Assembly: GCF_004745945.1 (NCBI RefSeq)
Contig: NZ_SRLE01000005.1
Span: forward strand, 62,001 to 126,000
DNA length: 64,000 bases
Source: Mangrovimicrobium sediminis
GTDB taxonomy: Bacteria > Pseudomonadota > Gammaproteobacteria > Pseudomonadales > Halieaceae
Direction of reading: 5' to 3'
The notes under the pieces are model-generated. The model ran no database searches, had not been told where the DNA came from, and saw only the letters and a list, made by a program, of their open reading frames with translations. Made by a program: the position numbers and the translations under genes. Shown here piece after piece: positions 43,613-52,559 of this stretch. The stretch's first letter is position 1. Each line of letters starts with the position of its first letter.

Positions 43613-44866
43613 CTACTGGTAGATGCCCGGTTCCGGCTCCCAGCCGGTCACCAGGTGGCGTCCGATTTCGTGGTTCTTCCATTCCATGGGGTCGTGCAGG
43701 GCCAGGGTGCGCGCGTTGCGCCACCAGTAATCGAAGTGTTCGCTGGCAGCCACCGAGCGCGTGCCCATCAGCGCGTGCAGCTCGCCGGTACACTTGAGTG
43801 CGGCCCGCGACGCGGCGGACTTGGCGGCGGAGATTGGCATGGCCAGCTGGCCGCGGCCGATCTGGCCCGCCTCGAAGGCGTCCAGCAACTGACCGCAGCG
43901 CTGGGTGGCCGCCCAGGCGCAGGCGAGGTCCGCGGCCATCTCGCCGGCGGTGCGCAGCACCATCGGGTCCTGGTTGGCGTGCTCGACGCCGGACTGGGCC
44001 CAGGGGCGGGAGCGCTCGTTGATAAACGGCACGGCGGCCGCCAGGGCGCCGAATCCCATGCCGCACAGCAGCGCGCAGAAGCCCGCCTGGTAGCGCAGGC
44101 TGGACTGCACCAGCGGCGCCTTGCCCGGCACCGAGCCCACCCATTCAGCGGGGCACTGTACCTTGTCGAACTTGATTGAGCCGGAATCCGTGGCGCGCTG
44201 GCCGAGGGCGTCCCAGTCGCGGTTGACGGTGACGCCGGGGGTGTCCTTCGGGATGAGCAGTAGCTGCATGCCCAGCACCGGGTTCTCCGCGGTGGCTGCC
44301 GCGGCGTTGAACGCCCAGGTGGCGACCACGTCCGCCTCGGCGGCGCCGGTGGTGTAGATTTTGAAACCGTCGACCACGAAGCCGCCGTCATCGGTGGGGG
44401 TGGCGGTGGTCTTCAGCGGGTCGACCGCGGTGCGCGCCGGTTCGGCCACGGCCAGGCCGACGATCTGCTTGTGGTTGACCACCAGGTCGGCCAGGCGCTC
44501 GCGCTGGAAGTCCGGGCAGTAGGCCAGGATCTCGCGCATCAGCTCGTCGTGCACCTTGTACAGCTGGCCGACGGCCGGGTCCACGGTGGCCAGGCGCATC
44601 TGCATTTCCAGGCTGGCGGCGTGGCTGATGCCCATGCCGCCGAGTTCCTTCGGCACCACCGCGGTGAGCAGGCCGGCCTCCTTGAGGGCGGCCATGGAGG
44701 CGGTGGGGTAGCGGCCGCGCTTGTCGTTTTCCGGGGCCAGTTCACGCAGCTGCGCGTCGATGACCTGCTGCAGCCGGGTGAGCAGGGAGAGCTCCGCGGG
44801 GGGCAGTACCGGTGTTGGGATAATGTGGCCGAGGATCGGCGCGAGAGTCGATTGTGCTTGGGTCAT
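43613..44866 (-). CDS. acyl-CoA dehydrogenase-fold flavin monooxygenase (DszC-like)
   Basis: 417 aa. The fold is that of acyl-CoA dehydrogenases: N-terminal helices with TAVVPKELGGMGISHA, the mid-domain KTTATPTDDGGFVVDGFKIYTTGAAEADVVATWA, LGQRATDSGSIKFD, and C-terminal helices. I do not see the catalytic glutamate of true acyl-CoA dehydrogenases, and the flanks resemble the group D monooxygenases of the DszC/SfnB type, which use reduced flavin from a partner reductase. The ATG overlaps the adenine deaminase stop (ATGA), so the product belongs with purine metabolism. No reductase is seen nearby. Substrate unknown. Confidence 0.78.
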   Translation of the reverse strand: MTQAQSTLAPILGHIIPTPVLPPAELSLLTRLQQVIDAQLRELAPENDKRGRYPTASMAALKEAGLLTAVVPKELGGMGISHAASLEMQMRLATVDPAVGQLYKVHDELMREILAYCPDFQRERLADLVVNHKQIVGLAVAEPARTAVDPLKTTATPTDDGGFVVDGFKIYTTGAAEADVVATWAFNAAAATAENPVLGMQLLLIPKDTPGVTVNRDWDALGQRATDSGSIKFDKVQCPAEWVGSVPGKAPLVQSSLRYQAGFCALLCGMGFGALAAAVPFINERSRPWAQSGVEHANQDPMVLRTAGEMAADLACAWAATQRCGQLLDAFEAGQIGRGQLAMPISAAKSAASRAALKCTGELHALMGTRSVAASEHFDYWWRNARTLALHDPMEWKNHEIGRHLVTGWEPEPGIYQ

Positions 44867-46680
44867 GTGATCTGGTGTACGTGTTGGGGGCAGCGGCAAC
44901 ACACCACTACCGGGATGAATTCCATGCTGTAGGAGTCGATCAGGCCCTTCTCCGTGAGCCCGTAGTCGGGTACGCCGGCCAGGCCGACGAACGCCAGGAT
45001 CATGAAAGGACTGTTCAGTTTGCTGCCCAGGGCGTGGGCGGCGGCGTCCACTGCGTCGGACTGCACCAGGACCTCCTCCCAGGGCAGGTCCGACATGATG
45101 CCGGCCACCGGCAGTGGCAGCGAGGCCAGCACTTCGCCGTCCTTCACCGCTACGTAGCCGCCGCCCAGTTCGCGCAGGGCGTTGGCCGCCGCGGCCATGT
45201 CCGCGTTGTTGGTACCCAGCACCACCAGGTTCTGGTTCTCGCAGTTGGTGGTGCCGGCGATGGCGCCGGCGCCCAGGTCGAAGCCGCGCACGAAACCGCA
45301 GGCGCGGGTGTCGGTGCCGTGGTGGCGGTCGATCACCGCGATCTTGGCCACGTCCTGGGCCGGGTCGGGGACGACATCGCCGTCCACGACAGGCAGCTCC
45401 GCCTCGAAGGCGCGCTTGAAGTAGCCGTCGTACATTTCCATGGCGCGCACCACCGCGACCTCGCCGTCACCGGCTTTCGCGGGAACACGGAACGCCTCGG
45501 CGTCGAAGTTCTCGGGCAGGTGCACGCTGCCGTACAGCGACTCGGGGATGCTGTCCGGGTTGGCAAACAGCGCCGCGCCGTCCTGCGCCGCCCACTGGCC
45601 GTCGAGCATCACGCGGCTGGGCTTTGCCTCCTCGAGCACCGGGATCACCTGCAGGTCGGCGATGCGCCCGGGGGTGATCGAGCCGATGAGGTGGTCCAGG
45701 CGGTAGAAGCTGGCGGCGTTGAGGCTGGCCATGGCGTAGGCCTCCAGCACCGGCACGCCGCAGCGGATGGCCTCGCGCACGTGGTGGTCGATATGGCCGA
45801 CCCGGTGCAGGTCGTCGACGTGGCGGTCGTCGGCGCAGAAAGAGAAGAACGGGTAGCCGCCTTCCACCGCCGCGGTGTCGGCGAACACCATCGGCACGTT
45901 GTCGTTCATGGAGCCGGACATGACGGTGATCATCATGCCCAGCCGCACGCGGTCCAGCACCTCGTCGGTGTTGAAGGCGTTGTGGTCGTCGGAGATACCC
46001 GAGGCGGCGTAGGCCCACAGCATCTCATCTTTCACTCGCGCCGTGTGGCCGGTGTTGCGGCGGCCCTCGGCGAGTGACTGGGCGTACATGCGCGCGGCCC
46101 GCTCGTCGAAACCGAAGGGCGTGGATTCGCCCACCGTCACCGCGTGGCTGCTGGCCAGGCGGCTCAGCTGTTCCTCTTCCGTGACTGTGGCGCCGCCCAG
46201 TTCCAGGTGCGGGGCGCGCGGGATGCGGCTGGAAATCTGCTGGAAAATCTTCAGCGGCGTGCCGGTCTGGCCGGCCCAGTCCATGGCATTGGCGCCGAGC
46301 ACGTTGCCAATGCAGTTGGGGTCCGCCAGCACGCAGCCGGTGCCGCGCGGAACCACGCAGCGGGCGAACTCGCCGGGAGTGAGCAGGCTGTACTCGATGT
46401 GCAGGTGGGTGTCGATGAAGGTCGGGGCCACGAATTGGCCGCCGAGGTCCTCGCGCGGCGCCTCCGGGTGAGGGTGGCCGGCGGGCACCACCGCGGCGAT
46501 GTGGCGGCCGCTGAGCCAGATGTCCCGCTCGAGGATCTCGCGGCTGTGCAGGGACAATACCCGGGCGTTGGCCAGCACGAGGTCCGGCGCCGCGCGCCCG
46601 CCGGCGACGGCCTGCAGGCGCACCAGGTCGTCTGCGCTGGCGGCGAGGTGGTGGCCCAGGGGTTTGTCCGCGTTGCTCAT
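44863..46680 (-). CDS. ade: adenine deaminase (cytosolic, COG1001)
   Basis: 605 aa. Landmarks are PDLVLANARVLSLHSRE, metal motif APTFIDTHLHIEYSLLTPGEF, VVPRGTGCVLADP, GISDDHNAF, ITPGRIADLQVIP, and the C-terminal NNADMAAAANALRELGGGYVAVKDGEV. Reaction: adenine to hypoxanthine. The expected H-x-E-S-S stretch reads HLHIEYS. It heads a five-gene operon (ade, DszC-like, add, exported amidohydrolase, exported adenosine deaminase-like) and diverges from the AzgA permease gene. The 192-bp divergent region holds only weak promoter-like elements. Confidence 0.88.
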   Translation of the reverse strand: MSNADKPLGHHLAASADDLVRLQAVAGGRAAPDLVLANARVLSLHSREILERDIWLSGRHIAAVVPAGHPHPEAPREDLGGQFVAPTFIDTHLHIEYSLLTPGEFARCVVPRGTGCVLADPNCIGNVLGANAMDWAGQTGTPLKIFQQISSRIPRAPHLELGGATVTEEEQLSRLASSHAVTVGESTPFGFDERAARMYAQSLAEGRRNTGHTARVKDEMLWAYAASGISDDHNAFNTDEVLDRVRLGMMITVMSGSMNDNVPMVFADTAAVEGGYPFFSFCADDRHVDDLHRVGHIDHHVREAIRCGVPVLEAYAMASLNAASFYRLDHLIGSITPGRIADLQVIPVLEEAKPSRVMLDGQWAAQDGAALFANPDSIPESLYGSVHLPENFDAEAFRVPAKAGDGEVAVVRAMEMYDGYFKRAFEAELPVVDGDVVPDPAQDVAKIAVIDRHHGTDTRACGFVRGFDLGAGAIAGTTNCENQNLVVLGTNNADMAAAANALRELGGGYVAVKDGEVLASLPLPVAGIMSDLPWEEVLVQSDAVDAAAHALGSKLNSPFMILAFVGLAGVPDYGLTEKGLIDSYSMEFIPVVVCCRCPQHVHQIT

Positions 46681-46853
46681 GCTGCCGTCGTGGTTTTGCG
46701 TTCGACGGGGTTATGCAATTCGCGGGCCAGCACAAACACGCGGGCATGTTTATTGCTTTGCTGTGTGGGAGCGTCGCCGCGAGGTGGCGCCAGGGGAGCG
46801 GCGCGGACCGCCTGCCACAGCCCGGGATGGCTGCCCAACCGGCCTTTGAAAAG

Positions 46854-46869
46854 TTGACCAACAGGTAGA
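46854..46869. promoter_or_regulatory. RutR-like operator over the permease ribosome-binding site
   Basis: TTGACCA-AC-AGGTAGA contains a perfect left RutR half-site and matches 11 of 14 palindrome positions overall. Its right half overlaps the putative ribosome-binding sequence AGGTAGAG, so the right-side matches could be coincidental. It ends 3 bp before the permease ATG. Confidence 0.4.
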
Positions 46870-46872
46870 GAA

Positions 46873-48282
46873 ATGAATCGGGAACGTGGTGCGCAGTACG
46901 AAGAAAGCGAGGGAATAGTGCGAAACGGTGCTATTTCTGCACCAAATTGGTTCGCTTCATTTCTCGACCAGAAGTTCAAAATTTCGCAGCGGGGGTCGAC
47001 GATACGCACCGAGCTGCTGGCCGGACTGACCACCTTCGCCACCATGTCCTACGTGCTGGCGGTACACCCGATGATCATGGCCGATGCCGGCATGGACCGG
47101 GCCGCGGTGATCACCCTCACGGCGGTGGTCGCCGGGGTGTTTTCCGTCCTCATGGCGCTGATGGCCAACCTGCCGATGGTACAGGCGCCGGGCATGGGCG
47201 CCAACGCCATCTTTACCTACACCATCATCCTGACCATGGGTGTGCCGCTGGAAGCCGCGCTCGGGTTGGTATTCTGGAGCGGCGTGATCTTTCTCCTGCT
47301 CACGGTCACCGGCGTGCGGCGCATGTTGCTCGACGCGTTTCCGGACGATCTCAAGTACGCGCTGACCGCGGGTATCGGCCTGTTTCTCATGTTCATCGGC
47401 CTGAAGGGTGCGGGCATAGTGATAGCCGCCCCGGCGCCGACCCTGCTGAAAATCGGCGACATCGCCCAGCCGGCGGTGCTGCTCTCGCTGCTCGGCGTGC
47501 CCGTGGTCATGGGGCTGATGGCGCGACGGGTGCCGGGGGCGATCCTCATCGTCATCGCCCTCATTACCATCGCGGGCTTTTTCGTGCCGGGGGCCGCGCC
47601 GGACCAGCCGGTGACACGCATGCCGGAGGCGATCGTCTCCGCCCCGGTGTCGTTTTCCCAGTACCTGATGATTCTCGACATGGGCTACCTGTTCACGCAT
47701 ATCGGCAGCGCCTTCCCGGTGTTGCTGACCCTGGTATTCCTCGACCTGTTCAGCTCGCTGGCGGCGATGAACGCCATGTGCCAGCGCGCCGGGCTGGTCG
47801 ACGAACACGGCAACATGATCAAGCCCACCGAGGCGCTTTCCGCGGATGCGATCGCCACCATCGGCTCCGCCATGTGCGGCACTTCCACGACCAATGTGTA
47901 CGGCGAATCCGCCGCGGGTATCGAAAGCGGCGGCCGCACCGGGTTGGTGGCGCTGTTCGTGGGTTTCCTGTTTTTCCTCGCGCTGTTCCTCAACCCGTTG
48001 CTGCTGGTGATTCCGGTGCAGGCCACCGCACCGGCGCTGGTTTTCATCGGCCTGCTGATGTTCTCCGAGGTGCGGCATATCAACTTTGACAATATCGTGC
48101 TCGGCGGCAGCGCGATCCTCACGCTGATTCTCATGGGCGTCACCTCGATCAGCGACGGCATGGCGCTGGGCATGATCGCCTACACCGTCGGCACGGTGCT
48201 GACCGGCAAGGCGCGCACGGTGCATCCGCTGGGCTGGGTGCTGGCGGCGTGCTTTATCGGCTACTACGCGATGGTGGGGTAA
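46873..48282 (+). CDS. AzgA-type NCS2 purine base permease
   Basis: 469 aa with about 12-14 membrane segments. The AzgA-branch signatures are present: RTELLAGLTTFATMSYVLAVHPMIM, VQAPGMGANAIFTYT, LVFLDLFSSLAAMNAMCQRAGL and SAMCGTSTTNVYGESAAGIESGGRTGL. The branch imports adenine, guanine and hypoxanthine by proton symport. Its stop is 5 bp before the next start, so it forms an operon with the giant amidohydrolase gene. The start at 46873 is preceded by AGGTAGAGAA; internal starts are possible because the first 40 residues are not membrane-embedded. Confidence 0.9.
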   Translation: MNRERGAQYEESEGIVRNGAISAPNWFASFLDQKFKISQRGSTIRTELLAGLTTFATMSYVLAVHPMIMADAGMDRAAVITLTAVVAGVFSVLMALMANLPMVQAPGMGANAIFTYTIILTMGVPLEAALGLVFWSGVIFLLLTVTGVRRMLLDAFPDDLKYALTAGIGLFLMFIGLKGAGIVIAAPAPTLLKIGDIAQPAVLLSLLGVPVVMGLMARRVPGAILIVIALITIAGFFVPGAAPDQPVTRMPEAIVSAPVSFSQYLMILDMGYLFTHIGSAFPVLLTLVFLDLFSSLAAMNAMCQRAGLVDEHGNMIKPTEALSADAIATIGSAMCGTSTTNVYGESAAGIESGGRTGLVALFVGFLFFLALFLNPLLLVIPVQATAPALVFIGLLMFSEVRHINFDNIVLGGSAILTLILMGVTSISDGMALGMIAYTVGTVLTGKARTVHPLGWVLAACFIGYYAMVG

Positions 48283-48287
48283 GGGTA

Positions 48288-51263
48288 ATGCGTAATTTCA
48301 GGTTTGCTTTTTTATCACTGGCGCTGCTGCTTCCGGCGCCGCTCGCCGCCGCCAAACCGGTCACCCTGGTCGAGGGTACCAACCTCGCCGTGGCGGTGGA
48401 TCCCGCCAGCGGCGTCGCGGTACTCGCCCTGCAGGGACGCCTGTACCGGCAGGCGCCGGGCGAAGTGGCGGCCATGCCGATCACCGGCTGGCTGGACGAC
48501 GCCTGGGAGCCGGATTTTGCGCCGGATGGCAGCGCGGTGGTGTTCAAGGGCTACGGCGAGGAGAGCTTCGACCTGTACCGGGTGCGCGTCGATGGTAAGG
48601 GCGGTATCGAGCGCCTCACCGACTCCTTGTTCGACGATCGCGAGCCGCTGTATTCGCCGGACGGTGCCGCTGTCCTGTTTTCCTCCGACCGCAGTGGTAA
48701 CTATGACGTGTGGCGCCTGTCACTGGCAGAGGGTGCACTGACGCAATTGACCGATGCGCCCGGGGACGAGTTCTCGCCGGCTTTGTCGCCGGACGGTGAA
48801 AACCTGGCCTGGATTGCTGCTGAGGGCCGCGAGCAGGTGATCCTGACCCGCGCCATCGCCGGCGACGCGCCGGTTGAGGCGTACCGCAGCGCGTCGAAGC
48901 TCAGCGGCCTGCGCTGGCTGCCCGATGGCTCGGCGCTGAGCTTCCGTTCGCTGGACCGCGACCCCGCCGGCAACGCCACCTCCAGCCTGCGCCGGCTGGA
49001 CCTGGCTTCCGGCGCGGACAGCGTGCTTTCCCCCGCGGGTGCCGATGTCTTCCCGTTCCGCGCCACCTGGCTGGATGCGCAGACCGCGGTGTATACCAGC
49101 GACGGTGTGGTCAAGGTCTGGCGCGAGGGGCAGGCGCTGGCAGAGCGGCCGTTCAGCGTGAGTTTTGATATCCCGGCGCGCGAGTATGCCCACCGCGAAC
49201 GCGATTTCGACGCCGCGGACGAACGCCAGGTACTGGGTATCTCCACGCCGGCACTGTCACCCTCCGGCGATGTGGTCGCCTTCACCGCCCTCGGCGACCT
49301 GTGGCTGTGGAACCCGGATAAGCAGGACCTGCAGCAGCTCACCGACGACGCCGCCGCCGACCAGATGCCGAGCTGGAGCGACGACGGTAAGCAGCTGGCC
49401 TGGGTCTCCGACCGCGGCGGCGAGTACCGCATCTACCTGCAGGACCTGGCCAGCGGCGAGCGTATCGCGCTGCCGGTGAGCCAGCGCTCGATCAGCTTTC
49501 CCAGCTGGTCGCCGGACGGGCGGCGTTTCGCGTTCTTCACCGACGTGCCGGACAACCCGCTGCTGCACGTGGTCGGCCAGCTCATGGTGTTCGACCGCGA
49601 CAGCGGTAAGCTGGAAAAGTACTCGCAGCCTATGCCGCCGCAGAGCATCGCCTGGAGTGCAGACGGCAGCAAACTGCTCACGCTGCGCCTGAAACCCTAT
49701 AGCAGGCGCTACCGCGAGGGACTGTACGTGCTCGCAGTCATCGATCTGCAAGCCGGAACTACCACCGACATCGTGCCGGTGCCGCACCGCAGCATCGCTC
49801 ACGTCAGCTATTCCGCCAAGGCAGGGGGCGTCGCCTTCGAGCAGGACGGCGTGCTCTACCGCATGCCGTTGACCGCGCAGTTCGAACCCGATGGACCCGT
49901 GGAGCTACTGCATGCCGGCCTGGCCGATTCGCCGCACTGGAGCAAGGGCGGTGAGCAGCTGGTGTTCCAGGCCGGCGACCGCCTGCAGCGCATGACCGTG
50001 GCTACCGGTGAACTCGAGGACATCACGCCGCCGCTGAGCTGGCAGCGCGACGTCCCACAGGACGAGTGGGTACTGCGCGCCGGTCGGGTATTCGACGGGC
50101 GCGCGCTGGAGTATCGGGAAAATGTGGATATCCACGTGCGCGGCCAGCGTATTGTCGAGCTGTTGCCGATGGGTGCGCGCGATGACCTGCCCGTGGTGGA
50201 CGCCTCGGACAAGGTGGTCATCCCCGGCCTGTTCGAATCCCACGCGCACATCGGCGACCACAACCACAGCGAATCCCAGGGCCGCGCCTTCCTCGCCTAC
50301 GGCGTCACCTCAATCCGCGACCCCGGCTCCAACCCCTATCTTGCCAACGAGCGCAAGGAGGCCTGGACCAGCGGACGGCGCGTCGGTCCGCGCACGTTTA
50401 TCACCGGGCACAATATCGATGGCCGTCGCGCGTTCTACGCCGTGGTAGAAGCAGTGAGTTCCGATGCCCACCTGGAGCGCGCCCTGCAGCGCGCCGAATT
50501 GCTGGAGCTGGATTTCCTCAAGACCTACGTGCGCCTGCCGGACCGCCAGCAGCAGCGCGTCACCGAGTTCGGGCACGCCACCGGCATCCCGGTCACCTCC
50601 CACGAGTTACTGCCCGCGGCGATCTACGGTGTCGATGCCATCGAGCACTTTACTGGCACCAGCCGCCGCGGCTACACCACCAAGATCAGCGAACTGGGGC
50701 GCTCCTACCAAGACGTGGTGGAAGTGATCACTACCGCCGACATGGGCATCGTGCCCACTATGGTCGTGCCCGGCGTGGTGCTGACCTTCTCCGAGCAGGA
50801 CGATATTTACAGCACCCCGCAATTCAATAACTTCTACGGCCCGTCCATGAAACAGACCTACCAGGACTTCATGGCCTTCTTCGGACCCGGTGCCGAGGGT
50901 TACGTGGATGCCTACGGGGAACTGCTGACCAAGCTGATCGAGCGCGACGCCCTGGTGGGTACCGGCACGGATTCGCCGTTCACGCCCTTCGGCACCGGCC
51001 TGCACGCGGAACTGCGCCTGTACCAGCGCGAGGGTATCGCCCCGGCGAAGATCCTGCTCGCGGCCACCTACCAGTCCGCGCGTATCGCCGGCGCCGAGCG
51101 CGACCTTGGCAGCATCGAACCGGGCAAGCTCGCGGACATGGTGGTGATCGATGGCGACCCGCTGGCGGATATCAGCGACAGCGACAATATCGTGCTCACC
51201 GTGAAGAACGGGCGGCGCTACACCCAGGACGAGTTGTTCGAGTATCGCGACAGCTGGCGCTAG
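48288..51263 (+). CDS. exported TolB-propeller/amidohydrolase fusion protein
   Basis: 991 aa. A signal peptide (MRNFRFAFLSLALLLPAPLAAA) precedes a long beta-propeller built of TolB/PD40 repeats: FAPDGSAVVFKG, YSPDGAAVLFSSDRSGNYDVWRL, LSPDGENLAWIA, PSWSPDGRRFAFFTD. An amidohydrolase domain occupies about residues 600-985, with metal motif VIPGLFESHAHIGDH, GYTSIRDPG-like YGVTSIRDPG, SHELLPAAIYGVDAIEH, GTGTDSPF and LGSIEPGKLADMVVIDGDPL. Such fusions are widespread secreted proteins of uncertain specificity, including dipeptidase-like members. Pairing with AzgA suggests a purine-derived or base-linked substrate. Confidence 0.85.
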   Translation: MRNFRFAFLSLALLLPAPLAAAKPVTLVEGTNLAVAVDPASGVAVLALQGRLYRQAPGEVAAMPITGWLDDAWEPDFAPDGSAVVFKGYGEESFDLYRVRVDGKGGIERLTDSLFDDREPLYSPDGAAVLFSSDRSGNYDVWRLSLAEGALTQLTDAPGDEFSPALSPDGENLAWIAAEGREQVILTRAIAGDAPVEAYRSASKLSGLRWLPDGSALSFRSLDRDPAGNATSSLRRLDLASGADSVLSPAGADVFPFRATWLDAQTAVYTSDGVVKVWREGQALAERPFSVSFDIPAREYAHRERDFDAADERQVLGISTPALSPSGDVVAFTALGDLWLWNPDKQDLQQLTDDAAADQMPSWSDDGKQLAWVSDRGGEYRIYLQDLASGERIALPVSQRSISFPSWSPDGRRFAFFTDVPDNPLLHVVGQLMVFDRDSGKLEKYSQPMPPQSIAWSADGSKLLTLRLKPYSRRYREGLYVLAVIDLQAGTTTDIVPVPHRSIAHVSYSAKAGGVAFEQDGVLYRMPLTAQFEPDGPVELLHAGLADSPHWSKGGEQLVFQAGDRLQRMTVATGELEDITPPLSWQRDVPQDEWVLRAGRVFDGRALEYRENVDIHVRGQRIVELLPMGARDDLPVVDASDKVVIPGLFESHAHIGDHNHSESQGRAFLAYGVTSIRDPGSNPYLANERKEAWTSGRRVGPRTFITGHNIDGRRAFYAVVEAVSSDAHLERALQRAELLELDFLKTYVRLPDRQQQRVTEFGHATGIPVTSHELLPAAIYGVDAIEHFTGTSRRGYTTKISELGRSYQDVVEVITTADMGIVPTMVVPGVVLTFSEQDDIYSTPQFNNFYGPSMKQTYQDFMAFFGPGAEGYVDAYGELLTKLIERDALVGTGTDSPFTPFGTGLHAELRLYQREGIAPAKILLAATYQSARIAGAERDLGSIEPGKLADMVVIDGDPLADISDSDNIVLTVKNGRRYTQDELFEYRDSWR

Positions 51264-51390
51264 GCGGCCCGGCCCGGCGCGGGAAGGTTTCGAGCGCAGC
51301 AGTGAAATGAATTAGACTGGGCGGCAACCGTGGCGCGCGGCGGTCACCGCCAGCGCCGCGCACAACAACAAGATCCAGGGACGTAAGCCG

Positions 51391-51918
51391 ATGGAATGCC
51401 CCGCCTGCAAAGGGACGTTTTCCCACGTGGAAATCGACGATATCCAGATCGAGCTGTGCCGCAACGGTTGCGGCGGCATGTGGTTCGATACCTTCGAGTT
51501 TCGCAAATTCGACGAGCCCCACGAGGCCGCCGGGCAGGCCCTGCTCGAAGTGCCGGTGAATGTGACGGCAGCGGTGGACAGTGAACAGCGCATCAACTGC
51601 CCCAAGTGCGACGGCGTGACCCTGATGCGTAACTATTTCAGCGTCAAGCGCCAGGTCGAGATCGACACCTGCGCCAGTTGCGCGGGCGTGTGGCTCGACG
51701 CCGGCGAACTGAAAACCATCCACGGCCTGTTTCGCAGTGACGAAGAGCGGCGCGAGGCGGCCCGCGAGGCGTTCGACGAGATGTTCGGGCCGGAACTGGA
51801 GCGCCTGCGGCTGGAGCGTGAGGAGCGCCTGGCCCAGGCCAGGCGTGTGGCCAATATGCTGAAGTTTATCTGCCCCTCCTACTACCTCCCGGGTGACCAG
51901 GACGGCGGGGCATTCTAG
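51391..51918 (+). CDS. zinc-ribbon (zf-TFIIB type) protein
   Basis: 175 aa. Two C-x2-C...C-x3/2-C ribbons are visible: CPACKG with CRNGCGGMWFD at the N terminus, and CPKCDG with CASCAGVWLDAGEL in the middle. The ribbon pair with W-[FL]-D-x2-E is the zf-TFIIB family signature. A charged helical C-terminal tail follows. The family has no settled function. A TTAGACT -10-like element lies upstream at about 51310. A GC-rich inverted region separates it from the preceding gene. Confidence 0.8.
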   Translation: MECPACKGTFSHVEIDDIQIELCRNGCGGMWFDTFEFRKFDEPHEAAGQALLEVPVNVTAAVDSEQRINCPKCDGVTLMRNYFSVKRQVEIDTCASCAGVWLDAGELKTIHGLFRSDEERREAAREAFDEMFGPELERLRLEREERLAQARRVANMLKFICPSYYLPGDQDGGAF

Positions 51919-51982
51919 AGCGCGGGGCGGACTGCCCCGCCGGTGTTCGTGCCGACGCGGCGGTAGTGATCCGCCATCGGCC

Positions 51983-52360
51983 TCAGGCCGGTGCGCGCCA
52001 GGCGACCAGTTTGTTGCCGGTCGGGTCGCGCAGGTAGGCGGCGTAAGAGCCGGGGATGGCGTCGCGCGGCCCGGGCGCGCCCTCGTCGCTGCCGCCGTTG
52101 GCCAGGCCCGCCGCGTGGAAGTTGTCCACCGCCTCATCCGAGGCCGCGGTCAGGCCGATGGTGCCGCCGTTGGCAGCAGTGGCGGGCTTGCCGTCCCGCG
52201 GCTTGGTGATGAGCAGCATGCCGCCGTTGCCCTGGTACAGCAGCTTTTCCCCCTCCACCAGCACCATGCCCGGCTCGTAGCCGAGTGCGCCCAGCGCGGC
52301 GTCGTAGAATTGTCTGGTGGCCTCGATGTCATTGGCGCCGAGAACGAGATGACTGAACAT
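51983..52360 (-). CDS. VOC-family (glyoxalase/dioxygenase superfamily) protein
   Basis: 125 aa. ATG 52360 is preceded by AGAGGA; a longer ORF upstream is disfavoured. The fold landmarks are FSHLVLGANDIEATRQFYDAALGALGYE at the N terminus and GSYAAYLRDPTGNKLVAWR at the C terminus. These small proteins are often annotated as VOC or glyoxalase-like with no defined substrate. Orientation is convergent to the zinc-ribbon gene and it shows no obvious link to purine metabolism. Confidence 0.82.
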   Translation of the reverse strand: MFSHLVLGANDIEATRQFYDAALGALGYEPGMVLVEGEKLLYQGNGGMLLITKPRDGKPATAANGGTIGLTAASDEAVDNFHAAGLANGGSDEGAPGPRDAIPGSYAAYLRDPTGNKLVAWRAPA

Positions 52361-52559
52361 GCGGGGATTTCCTCTTGTTGGATTTATGCCGGAGTGGCGA
52401 TGCATGCTAGCAAGTCGACGAACTGACCGCTATAGCCGACCCTCGCGTTCCTGGACTGTGTGGGCCGGCGCGCCGCGCCAGCGAGCTGATCCGCTTGACT
52501 GCCTGCAGCGTAACATTGACCATCTCCCAGCCGCCTGAATTCAGTAGCAGAGGTAAATC

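Noticed and set aside
43613-44866. Ordinary acyl-CoA dehydrogenase of fatty-acid oxidation
   Set aside because: Operon context is purine deamination, no other beta-oxidation gene is present, and the sequence is closer to DszC-type oxygenases; kept as a low-certainty alternative.
52517-52523. RutR-like site before the PQQ-dependent dehydrogenase
   Set aside because: Only one half-site (TTGACCA) matches; the right half has no similarity.
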